Source of the DNA: Aralia elata
Lineage: Eukaryota; Streptophyta; Magnoliopsida; Apiales; Araliaceae
Reading direction: 5' to 3'
Assembly (NCBI GenBank): GCA_034770075.1
Contig: CM068384.1
Span: 41,761,182-41,825,181, forward strand
Length of the DNA: 64,000 nucleotides
Shown here: one piece after another, positions 43,651-55,506 of the stretch
Layout of the letters: every line of letters starts with the position of its first letter
Numbering within the stretch: position 1 is the first letter of the stretch
The notes under the pieces: generated by a model
Database searches by the model: none
Seen by the model: only the letters and a program-made list of their open reading frames with translations
Told to the model about the DNA's origin: nothing
Position numbers and translations under genes: made by a program

Positions 43651-46600
43651 GCTACAGGAGGAGCTGGTGCAGGAAAAGGGAGCAGCGGTGGAGGTAATCT
43701 GACTATCACTGGACCGACACAGCCCAACCGACCTACCGCTCGAACGTTCAACATGACGGTGCAGGACGCTGTGCAGTCAAAGGATGTGGTGTCAGGTATC
43801 ATTCCAGTCAATAATATTAATGCTTATGTATTGTTTGACTCGGGTGCTACTTGCTCATTTATATCCGATGATTTTGCTAAGAACTTAGAATTACCCCAGG
43901 AAGAACTAGATTACCCTATGAACATAGAGATTGCGAATAGGGAAATAATTCATGTTAACCTTATCCACAAGGATTGTCAAATAGATATTAAGGGTCAGAT
44001 AACGACGGTAAACTTGATCCCAATTCGACTTGGGGAGTTTGACGTTATATTGGTAATCTATTGGATGACTAAACATGGGGCAGTCATTGACTGTCAAAAG
44101 AAGTGTATAAACCTTATGACTCCGTCAAAGGTTGTATTTTATGGTAGCAAATCGCCTAGACAAGCGAGTTGTCTGACGATGATGCAGGCCAGAAAGATGT
44201 TGAGGCAAGGCTGTGTAGGGTATCTAGCCTACATAGTTGATATGCGAAAGGAAGGTGCAAAGTTGGAAGAGATACCAGTGGTTAGAGATTTCGTGGACGT
44301 GTTTCCTGAAGATTTACCAGGATTACCGCCAGATAGGGAAATCGAGTTTGTGATTGATTTAGCACCGGGAACGGCCCCTATATCGAAGGCCCCGTATCGA
44401 ATGGCTCCAGTGGAATTAAAGGAGTTGATGGCGCAACTACAGGAGTTGCTAGATAAAAAGTATATTCAACCAAGCGTTTCGCCGTGGGGAGCGCCGGTAT
44501 TATTCGTTAAGAAGAAGGATGGATCAATGCGTCTTTGCATTGATTATAGAGAATTGAACAAGGTCACGATCAAAAACAAGTATCCGTTGCCAAGGATCGA
44601 TGACCTGTTTGATCAACTAAAGGGGGCAAGGTTACTTTTCAAAGATAGATTTACGAAGTGGGTACCATCAGTTGAAGGTGAGACAGGAGGATATACCAAA
44701 GACGGCATTTCGAACTAGATATGGTCACTATGAGTTTTTGGTTATGTCATTTGGTTTAACGAATGCGCCTGCAGCATTCATGGACTTAATGAATAGGGTG
44801 TTCAAAACCATTTCTGGATAAATTCGTAGTGGTGTTTATAGACGACATCCTCGTATATTCCAAAACTCAGGAAGAACACGTCGAGCATTTGAGGGTGACA
44901 TTAGAGGCGTTAAGGAAAGAGAAATTGTATGCAAAATTTTCGAAGTGCGAATTTTGGTTGGAACGTGTGCAATTTCTTGGGCATGTGATTGACAAGGACG
45001 GAATATCGGTAGACCCATCAAAAGTCGAAGCTGTGATAAACTGGGATCAGCCGAAAACACCGTCAGAAGTGAGGAGTTTCCTAGGTTTGGCAGGATATTA
45101 TAGGCGTTTTATTCAAGATTTCTCGAGAATCGCCACTCCGTTAACGAATTTAACAAGAAAATCAGTGAAGTTTGTTTGGACGGAGAAGTGCGAAGAGAGT
45201 TTCCAAGAACTAAAGAAGAGACTAAGTTCGGCACCTGTATTGTCTTTGCCAGATGATACAGGAAATTTTGTGGTGTATAGCGACGCATCGCATAAGAGAC
45301 TTGGTTGTGTGTTGATGCAGAATGGAAAGGTTATTGCATATGCATCGCGCCAACTAAAAGACTATGAAAAAGGGTATCCGACCCATGACTTAGAGTTAGC
45401 AGCTGTGGTGTTTGCTCTGAAAATATGGCGACACTATCTCTATGGGGAGAAGTGTGAAATATACACAGACCATAAAAGTCTGAAGTATATTTTTACACAG
45501 AAAGATTTGAATATGCGGCAAAGGAGATGGATAGAGTTAATCAAGGACTATGATTGTGAAATCCTATACCATCCGGGAAAAGCCAATCTGGTTGCAGACG
45601 CTTTGAGCAGAAAGGGTCGAGAGAAATTGTTTTTGTTAATCGCTCAGGAGAAGCTCGTGGAGGAAATGGCTAAGTTGGAACTAGAAGTAAAGAATCAGAT
45701 GACGTCGACCGAAAAATTATTTCAGATAGAAACCCAACCAACTCTGGTGGAAAAAGTGAAGGAAGCGCAACTCAAAGATGAGGAATGTGCTGAGATACGG
45801 AAAAGATTGCTTGAGGGCGAAAAGCTTAAATACAAAGTTGACACTGAAGGACTGCTTAGATTCGAAGGCCGAATTTGGGTTCCGGCAGAACTAAAGATCA
45901 GAGAAGAGATTTTGACCGAAGCCCATAGTTCAAGATTTTCGGTTCACCCAGGAAGTACGAAGATGTACCAAGATCTTCGCCAACATTTCTGGTGGCCAAA
46001 CATGAAAAGAGAGGTTGCTGAGTGTGTTGCGAAGTGCCTAACCTGTCAGCGAGTAAAAGCAGAACATCAACGACCAAGTGGTTTGCTACAGCCTTTGGAG
46101 ATACCAGAATGGAAATGGGAGCATATCACGATGGATTTCGTGGTAGGTCTTCCAGCTACTCAGACGGGATATGACGCGATATGGGTCATCGTGGATCGAC
46201 TGACGAAATCAGCGCACTTTTTACCAATCAAAGTCAGATTCACTTTAGATCAGCTGGCGAAGTTATATATCAAAGAAATTATCTCGAGGCACGGTGTTCC
46301 AGTATCAATAGTGTCAGACAGGGATCCGCGGTTCACATCAAAGTTTTGGAGGAGTCTGCAAACTTGTTTGGGGACACAGTTGCGAATGAGTACAGCCTAT
46401 CATCCTCAAACCGATGGCCAGAGTGAAAGAACAATTCAAACGTTGGAGGACATGCTGAGAGCGTGTGTCATGGATTTCAAGGGCAACTGGGATGATCATT
46501 TACCTTTGGTCGAATTTTCTTACAACAACAGTCATCACGCCAAGTATCGGCATGCCACCCTACGAAGCGTTGTACGGAAGGAAATGCAGAACTCCGTTAT

Positions 46601-47184
46601 GCTGGGATGAGGTTGGTGAACGTCGACTATTAGGAGGAGACCCGAGCTGGTGCAACAAACTGCTGAGATTGTTCAAATAATAAGAGCCAGACTGATAGCC
46701 GCTCAAGACAGGCAGAAAAAGTATGCTGACCAACACTGACAAAATCGCGAATTTGAGGTCGGCAGCTTCGTGTTTCTCAAAGTATCTCCCTGGAAAGGGA
46801 AAAAATCAGATTTGGAAAGAAGGGTAAACTAAGTCCGCGATTCATTGGACCCTTTGAAGTGCTGAAAAGAAACGGGTGGGTGAGGTAGCTTATGCGGTAG
46901 CTTTACCTCCTGAGTTAGGCCACATTCACAATGTTTTCCACATATCGGTGCTACGACCGTATAAGTCTGATTATAAACATGTCATAGAGTATGAACCGAT
47001 ACAGTTTGAGCAAGATTTGTCTTATAAAGAGGTTCCTGTACAAATAGTGGACAGGAAAGAACAAGTCCTTAGAAGTAAAGTGATACCTTCTGTAAAGGTA
47101 ATATGGAGGAACCACAATGCTGAAGAAGCAACGTGGGAACTCGAAGAGCAAATGATGCAGAATTACCCTCAATTGTTTGTTTAA
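43651..47184 (+). pseudogene. pol: Chromovirus protease-RT-RNase H-integrase-chromodomain, frameshifted
   Basis: Protease has LFDSGATCSF. RT has VSPWGAPVLFVKKKDGSMRL and CIDYRELNKVTIKNKYPLPR, then a frameshift near 44632 that hides the LRSGYHQ region, another near 44808, then VFIDDILVYS (the catalytic DD). RNase H has VYSDASHKRLG, HDLELAAVVFALK and TDHKSL. Integrase has the finger ending CLTCQRVK, MDFVVGLP, SDRDPRF and YHPQTDGQSERTIQ; its frame breaks near 46540, and a CGA-to-TGA stop follows at 46736. The chromodomain part (VIWRNHNAEEATWELEEQ) ends at 47184. All domains are present in order. The breaks are mostly single-base changes, several in homopolymers. Confidence 0.92.
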
Positions 47185-47197
47185 TTATATATATTAC

Positions 47198-47295
47198 GAT
47201 TCTGGGGACAGAATCTTTGTAAGGGGGGGAGAATGTAACGGACGATTTAATTGCGTTGTGATTCTGGGGACAGAATCCTTTTAAGGAGGGAAAGA
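47198..47295 (+). other. Duplicated hairpin and polypurine tract
   Basis: A 62-bp tandem duplication. GATTCTG GGGA CAGAATC occurs at 47198-47215 and 47260-47277. Each is followed by a purine tract (AAGGGGGGGAGAA and AAGGAGGGAAAGA) and TGTAACG (47234 and 47296). The true LTR starts at the second. Confidence 0.88.
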
Positions 47296-50014
47296 TGTAA
47301 CGAATGCAATTTTTATGATTGAATAAAAATATTTATTGAGTTATATAAATATTTTTATTAATTTATTGAGTTAAATGTGGGTATTTGTTGAGTTTAATAA
47401 TGTTAAATATTATTTAAATGTGATTTGTTATGTTTATTCTAATTTAATTTAATGATTAAATTAGATGATGAAAAGGATTATATGTTATAATGTTTTATTA
47501 AAATAAATGAAAGGAGTTTTAATTTTGTTTTTCCAAACTAGGCCTTATGACCTTTGGTTGGAAAAATGAGTTATTTTATTTGTGTTTTGCCAAACAAGCC
47601 TTTAGTTAGAATAATGGATTATTTTAATCTTGCTTTGCCAAACAAGCCTTATGGCTTTTGAAATTTTATAACTGATGATACGTTATTATTGTATTAAGTA
47701 TCAGTTTTTATTTTAGTTTTTAATTTGCATCAGTTTTATTTTTTAAAAGAAAGTACGTCAGTTGAAAGAAAAGAAAAGAGAAGAACAGAGAGAAAAGAAG
47801 AAGAACATCAGAGTTTGAGAGAAAACAGAGAGCAGAGCTTGAGAATTTGAGAGTTGAGAGAAAAGAGAGAATTTGAGAGAGAAGCTTGGAGATTGGAGAA
47901 AGAATTTCCAAAACCAAGGAAGCTTAATCAAATTTCTAAGAATTTGAAGGTATAAACTATTTACTATGTTTTATTTTCTCTATATATGAATTTATATGCT
48001 AAATTCATGAATTACTTGGTTTAAAAATGTTAGAACGCATGTGTTAGATGGTTATGTGATGATTATAGGTTAATTTGAATGGTTAATTCATGAAAATATG
48101 TCTTTGAAATCAGTTTCTAGTTTTTTTTACAGAGTTTACTTCATGAATTGGATATATGTATGAAAATTGATGCTTAAATTAGTTGTTATTCGATAGATTA
48201 ATAATTGTTTGTGATTGTATGATGAAAAACATGAGTAATGCAAAAAAGAATTGTTTTAATTGGTTGAAAAATGAGTTTACAGAGTTTGATTTTATTAAAA
48301 TGGTTAAAACTTGAATATTTGGTTTTAACAGTGAATTTTGGTTTAAATTGGTTAATCATGTGTTTTATAATGCTTAGATTGATTAGAAACATGTTGGGTA
48401 AATGTTTTGTATCTTATATGATGTCTAGATATACTTAATTTGTTTTCTGGATGGTAGAATTCGGAAAATTTTGGCCAAATTTGGCCTAAGTTTTCACTGG
48501 TTCGCGAGCTGGGGAAGACGACAGTCAAGTCTATCGCCCCGGCGATAGAAATGAACTGATTTCTTCGCCCCAGCGACATCGTCGCCCCGGCGACAAAATA
48601 GTTAAGCAAAATGCCGCCCCGGCGATAGACTCGCCCCGGCGACAATTTTGTTAAGTTTTTCTCGCCCCGGCGAGAAACACTACTGTTTTAAAAAAAAAAT
48701 TATTATTTTATTCTTGGAAGTTATGAATGCATAATTAAACTTATTAATGTGACTAATGTATTACCAAGATGGTTGCTAAACTAGTATTTGTTGACTATGG
48801 TATGCTAAATGAGATAAAGAGCAAGCCTTAAATGCTTTTAATTTTGTGACTAATTATGTTACAATTTTATAATTAAATGTTTAGGTTGTTTAAGGATCGT
48901 GAATTACTTAAATTTGTAATCTACGCTTGAGGCAAGTTTTCCTCCCTTAAACTTGAAAGTTATTTATAGCAAGTTTCCTTATCTCAACTTATTACTTTTA
49001 CGTTGAGCAAGTTTTCTTTCTTTAAACTTGTTAAATTATTATAGCAAGTTTTCTATTTCTTAAGCTTGTTATTATTTCAACAAGTTTACTTCCTTTGAGT
49101 GAATTAATTAACCTTAGCTTATTGTTATTCAAGCAAGGCTGATATCATGTTGAGTAATTATATTTTGTTTCAGATATTATTTATTCAGTCTTTGATTATC
49201 ATTCAAACTTCGAATACAAACTTTACTAAAGAACTAGACTAGCAAACGCTTATTGATTCAGCTAGTCCCTTAGTTGATGTGCGTTTCAAAGACTTAGAAT
49301 GTTTTTCTATACTTGTTCCAAGCCAATTTTCTTTTTGGTATGGATTCAGACGATAAACTGAGATGAACAACCCTATTATAGGGGATTACTTACGCGACAG
49401 CGTTAAAATGTTTGTGCACAATACATTGTACAAAGGGCTGATCCCCCTGAGTACGAGATGTTGGTCCATAGTCTTTATGACTGTTAAAGGTTACAGTAGA
49501 AATACTTGTCAACCTAGGACATAGTTCGAGGTCTTGTGACCCTCAGATAAAATTTCTATATTTTGAAATCTATCTTTCCGTGAATCGAGCTTTCTAACGA
49601 ACTCTTAGACTGTTATTCCTCATTTGAAATCCTTTTCATTTAAATATTGTTGTTATCATACTTGTGAGCAATTGTTTGCTCACTCTTGCACTAATCATTT
49701 CAGCTAAGCCCGAGAAGCAGGACGAGCCGTCCACCAGTAAGGGCAAGGGCAAGATGCAGAAATAGTTCTAGATTTATTAATTAATTGATGAACATTTATA
49801 CCAGACTTGTTTTAGACTTTTTTTTTATATATTCCGCATTTGATGTATTAAGGTTGTGGTGACCTGGGATTTTAATTATTGATGTAACCCGGTTTGGGAG
49901 ATGATTAATTAAGTTTATTTTAATTGCTTAATTATGGGTAGTTAGATGTGAATGAATGGGATAGTGAACACCAAATCAGGGGGAAATTAAGTACCCAGAT
50001 TTGGGGGTGTCACA
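47296..50014 (+). repeat. Chromovirus 3' LTR
   Basis: 2,719 bp, nearly identical to 38571-41283. Differences seen by eye are about five substitutions and about ten small indels, mostly one base in homopolymers. Same GC palindrome array at 48531-48674. Confidence 0.95.
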
Positions 50015-50215
50015 TTATATCCCAGCATATGCATGCACAACAATATATATAACATCCGTCCATCCACAATGCCATAAACCAACACTATAAACATTAATAA
50101 AGCAATATGAACTAAAGAAATATATACAAATGTCATCTTTAAGTATCATACAATTGTCCAAAGAATGAATTTAAGAGTATAAAACTTTAAATATGAAGAA
50201 AACAAGCCTAGGTCC

Positions 50216-51821
50216 TCATGCATCATCGCCCAAGTTAGTAGGATCCTGTAATTAACAAAAGAATACAACATGTTATATGTGTTGAACAGGTATTACTTAT
50301 GCAAAGCAAAGTGAAAGAAAGGTAAACAATAGTAATTACCTCATCGCCATCCTGATGCTGTGCTGCTGCCGCCACTGCATCCGCTAACTCATCAGGACTC
50401 AGAGACTGTAGATGCCCGCCCAGTATACGAAGAAGATCACGATCTCGACAAATCGCTCTCACGCAGTCAGCAGGGGTATGGTAGGCTGGACTACCCGATG
50501 ACTGTGTAGACTGGGTAGCAGAGCTGCCTGTGCCACTGATGGTCGGGCGTCGTCGTTGTCCTTGGCCTTTGACGTAGTTCTTCTTAACGACTGACGCCCT
50601 CTCCCACAATTCTTGATCAATCGGCGGACACGGAGTGCCCTCAGGATAACGCTCGTTCATTAAGCTCTTATACGTGTCCTGTCAGCAGGTTAACAATTAA
50701 ATAGTTAAAAACAAATATAAAATGGTAGCAAAAGGTCGTAAAAATTATATATACAACATATCAATGTTCTAAACACTTATTACCGTTATCTGGACAGCCT
50801 CAGGCAGACCATCGCGGGTGGCCACGTACACATCCAGCCAATTGATAGGCTGACCCTGAGACTGAGCCTCCTACAAAACATAAAATCATATTAATATGTA
50901 AACATATGATATTTTACAGAAACCTGACTGTAAACATAAAAATACTATTCATTAAGCCAACAAGTTTGCTATTTATACATACCTTGGCAGCAATATGCTG
51001 CACCTGTGATATACTGCCGCCCCTATACGTGCTTTTTGCCTTTCCGTCTTCATGTGCACCTGAGGATCTGTTTGAGGCGGCAGTCTTGCGTCGCTTAACC
51101 CAGGTCTCGGCTCTCCACTGGTCACACATCTCCGTCCATACGGGCTGTGCGCACCACCAGGGGCTATGCTCATGCATATACTGCTCACCCTGGCCAGGAT
51201 GGTCTATCTCTGCATTGTGTATGGCTTTTTGTCGTTCCTTGTTGAGATTATCTTTGGTACGGACTGCGCACTTTTGCCAGAAAAGTGGTTGAATAACTGA
51301 TGCTTGCGCGTCGTCCCATCTATACCTTTTCTGCAAATAAAACAACAATACTAATATTAAAACGGTGATATTACCATAATTAATATACTAAACAATATTA
51401 TTTCATTAACTATATTATATGTCAGAATTTAAAAAAAAATATACCTGGAATTCAGCCTAAACTGCATCCTTGTGGGCGAGAGGTGTACTCGCCCACGTAA
51501 TCGCTGGCGTGGGCCAGTTTTGTAAGCATAATTGTGAAATACACTTCACAATCTTACTATCTTGAAAATCACTACAATATACAACAATATGAAATAAAGA
51601 TAAGTAATTTTAGTAGAATATTAAAAGCAATTGACATTAGTATATATTTATGGAAAGTATATATATAAAATGCTTATATATAAATGATGTTTAACGTACG
51701 TGCTGTCCGGAGGAGGACGAATCTGTATGAGAATCCGGTCATCCGGATTAGCCGGTGCCTTCGGCACATGATTAGGGCCCCGACCCAAGCCGCGCTTTCG
51801 TGGCGCTGGTTCAGAAGACAT
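50216..51821 (-). pseudogene. tnpA: TNPA-like CACTA protein, six exons, one stop
   Basis: Exons on the minus strand: 51821-51700, 51571-51445, 51330-50983, 50870-50784, 50678-50340, 50245-50216. All junctions have GT/AG and phases agree, giving a 350-codon protein from MSSEPAPRKRG to LGDDA. It contains the plant Ptta/En/Spm (transposase-24) signature: KRYRWDD, WQKCAVRTKDNLNKERQKA, WCAQPVWTEMCDQW, and the later NERYPEGTPCPPIDQELWE. An in-frame TAG at 51457-51459 replaces a probable Trp just before KRYRW. Proteins of this type bind the subterminal motifs and assist transposition. The gene starts 80 bases after the TNPD stop. Confidence 0.85.
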
Positions 51822-51901
51822 CTGTTTCACCAAAATTTTAGGATGTAGACAACATGTATATATGCAAGTGTATGTAATACAAGTCAAACTAAACATACAT
51901 T

Positions 51902-54900
51902 TTAATGAGAATCGCTATCTGAGTCAGAATTATTTTGCTGACGTATTGGAGATTCATAACCATCATTTTCTTCAAATTCAGTGTCAGTGTCAGTCAATAA
52001 TTCTTCCTCAGTATCAATGTCATCTGACACATGTACTGACTCGGGATCCAATTCATCGGGTTCATCTCCACCCTCTAACTGGATTACTTCATTGTTGTCC
52101 TCGACATTTATTATAGGAGGTCTATGAAGCATCTCCTCTTGGTAGAACTCTCCGTCTACTAATTGGACACGACTGCGCGCGGGAGTATGAATTACAACTT
52201 GCCAATCTGCAGGCGGTCTATCTCTTTTCCTAACAGGACTAGGAGTGTAGTATACTTGTACTGTTTGAGTTGGCAACACAAATGGTGCATTGACGTACGT
52301 GGTCCTACGGAGGTCAATATCGACGATTCCATGTCGATCGACACGTATCCCTTTTTCTGAATCAAACCAGCGACATTTGAACAAGTTAATATGACCCCCA
52401 TAAGTACCCTTGTACGACATCTCAATGATTTCCTCCAACTCCCCATAAAAGGCACGACCCAGCTCATTGTAACAATCTCCTTGAACACACACTCCAGTGT
52501 TAGTTGTTCTTTTACCGCGAGCATATGTATTTGTATGAAATTCACAGCCATTTATTTTGTAACCATTGCGGCTGACTTGGTCCCGGTCTGGGCCCATAGC
52601 TAGGACTTGTATATTTGAAGGAATGGTTCCCTCATTAAGAGCCTACAAAAATTCTATTAAGTTAAATGAATTCATAAATTAATATTTAGCCATACGTGCT
52701 TATAAATTAAATTAACTTACTTTGTCCTTTAGCCAAAATGCAAATTTTTGATCACGACTGAGTTGAATATCTTTATCAGTGATGTCGGGTTGATTCGCTT
52801 TTAACTCGTCATCATATGATCTATATAATTTTATAAACATTAACATATTTGAATGTATAAGATTAATTGCAGATTAAGATATAGGTCCAATGATTCAGAA
52901 TCATTTTACATGTATACCTTACAAATTCGTCAATCTCCTCGCAATTGAGAAGAATGTAAGTATGTGCAGCATGTAATTCTTGCTCAGAGAGGAATATGCG
53001 ATTCCCTTTTCCATAAGCGCGACCCGGTAGACCAAATACAGAAAGCCGACCATTCAGATCAACATTGCCCCCATCATCATGTCTCGGGACTCGATTGGCC
53101 TTTGTCAAAACTTCGTCGGGAAAATAGTCTGAGACAAACGTAGATATCTCATCAAAACTGTATGCCTCACATATCGACCCCTCGACGTAAGCTCTATTCT
53201 TCACCTTCCTCTTAAGGTTTCCCATCACCCTCTCGAAAGGGTACATCCATCTATATTGAACTGGACCACCAACACGAGCTTCATAGGGTAGATGGATTTG
53301 CAAATGCTCCATGGAGTCAAAAAAACCAGGTGGGAATATTTTTTCAAGCTTACACGTGATCTCAATGATGTTCTTCTCAAGTACAGACATGTCCTTTTTA
53401 TTTAACATTTTTGAACATATGTCTCTGAAGAAACGACTAAGTTCAGTCAAAGCATCCCATATTGGTTTATCAAGCAAGTCCCGAAATGTTATAGGCATTA
53501 GTCTCTCCATGAACACATGACAGTCATGACTCTTCATCCCTTGTAATTTGCCACCTGTGACACACCTTGCAATGTTTGAGGCATATCCATCTGGTAGTTT
53601 CAGAGACTTAATCCATGTGCACACATCTTCAACTTGTTTTTTGGACAATGTGTACCTTGCATGGGGTTTGACCATCCGACCATTACGAGATTCATATAGT
53701 TCTAATCCAGGACGCTTACAAATATCTTTCATGTCCAACCGTGCCTTATCATTATCTTTCGTCTTGCCCGGAACACTCATCACGGTGTTAAAGACATTGT
53801 CGAACACATTCTTCTCAATATGCATCACATATAGATTATGACGAATTAAATTTGTAGACCAATAAGGCAATTCCCAAAAGATGCTTCTCCGAACCCAATT
53901 ATGAGATACGCCAAACCCATCGATGATGTCAGAGGCAACAATCTTACCAAATGGGATAACCGACAATCTCATCACACGATCTCGCATATCCGTTCCCGAC
54001 AATCGCGGTGCAGGCATATCATTGTCTACTTTCCCTTTCCTGAAGTTTTCTCTATTTCTTCAAAACGGGTGATCTACCGGCAAGAAACGACGATGACAGT
54101 CACACCAACATGGCTTTCGACCATTTGATAGATTGAAAGACTTTGTATTCTCCATACAATATGGACAAGCCAACTTCCCGTGTGTACTCCAGCCAGATAA
54201 CATACCATAAGCAGGGAAGTCACTTATAGTCCAGATAACCGCTGCCCTAAGGTTGAAATTTGTTTTTGTAGAAACATCCCAAGTCTGTACTCCATCCTCC
54301 CACAATACCTTTAACTCGTCTATAAGAGGTCTCAAGTAAATATCTAGGTTCTTTCCAGGACTCTTGGGACCAGGAATCACGAGTGAAAGAAACAAGTATG
54401 GCTGCTTCATACACATCCAAGGAGGCAAGTTGTACGGAGTTACAATCACAGGCCAGCAGGAGTACGGAACAACTGAGTGGCCGAACGGGTTAAAACCATC
54501 AGTGGACAATCCAAGTCTCACATTTCTAGGTTCTAATGCAAACCCAGGATGTGATAAGTTGAAATCTTTCCAAGCCTGCCCATCTGCGGGATGGTTAAGT
54601 TCTCCATCTTTAGCTGGAGATTTCGCATGCCAAGTCATATGTTCAGCTGTTCTTGAAGACATGTACAATCTCTTAAGCCGATGTGTAATTGGAAAATACC
54701 TTAAAATCTTCAAAGGTATTTTTGTCTTTTTTGTAGTCACACCCTCTTTAATATGCTTGAACCGATCATGACCGCAAAAAGTGCACTTTGTCTTATGTTC
54801 ATTTTCCTTATAAAACAACATGCAATCATTTGGACATGCATCGATCTTTTAGTATCCAAGACCCAACTTCTTCACCATTTTGTTACAATAGTAGTAGTTA

Positions 54901-55490
54901 TCGGGCAATTTCTCACCGTCAGGCAACATACTCTTAATGGCCTTCAAGAGTGACTCAAAACACTCATGGCTCATGTTATGATCAGCCTTGATGTTAAGTA
55001 ATGTCGCAACTGCAGACAACGTAGTGTGTTTGGTGCAACCATGCCACAACGACTCGCTACCTTCGTCTAGTAACTTAAAGAAGGCTTTGGCATCAGAATT
55101 CATAGGTTGCTCTCTCTCTTGTTCCCAATCAAAATTCGGCCCTGCAATATCATGAACCATTTCATTCATACGATGGGTACTGCTGCCCGGATTGTGTACT
55201 TGTGCGATACCACTATCTCTTCTCTGCCCATGTGCCCACCAGCATTCTTCGTAATTTTTCATGAACCCAGACACAAGTAAATGATAGTTTACCATGTCTC
55301 TGTCCATATAATTGACATTCTTACACTTTAAACAAGGGCATCTTATCTTGTTCTGACCATTCACACATTCTGGGTGACTAAACGCATAATCCAAAAACAC
55401 TTGACAACCATTTCTAAATTCAGCTGTAGCACCTATCTGGGCACTTGACTTTCGTCGTCTCATCCAACTACGGTCTGAATAGAGGTCCAT
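51902..55490 (-). pseudogene. tnpD: TNPD-like CACTA transposase, three coding exons, two stops
   Basis: Coding exons on the minus strand: 55490-52918, 52820-52721, 52642-51902. The splice phases fit exactly and give 1,137 codons. The N-terminus is a transposase-associated domain (MDLYSDRSWMRRR, CPCLKCKN). The central transposase-21 domain has RLYMSSRTAEHMTWH, LGLSTDGFNPFG and PGPKSPGKNLDIYLRPLIDEL. DUF4218 follows (HDCHVFMERLMPI, SMEHLQIHLPYEARVGGPVQ, WMYPFERVMGNLKRKVKN). DUF4216 lies in the last exon (NTGVCVQGDC, YGGHINLFKCRWFD), then an acidic tail. Two in-frame stops: TAA at 54849-54851 and TGA at 54060-54062 (a probable CGA change). Otherwise complete, so the element was autonomous until recently or is only lightly decayed. 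Confidence 0.92.
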
Positions 55491-55506
55491 GATATCACGG
55501 TACCTA

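Larger units (their letters stand above)
38571..50014 (+). mobile_element. Young Tekay-like chromovirus
   Basis: An 11,444-bp element with 2.71-kb LTRs, target duplication TTATA (38566-38570, 50015-50019), tRNA-Met primer site, pre-gag ORF, gag, pol with chromodomain, hairpin and polypurine tract. The LTRs differ by only a few substitutions plus single-base indels, so the insertion is recent. The coding region nevertheless has several frameshifts. It lies in the left subterminal region of the CACTA element. Confidence 0.95.
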
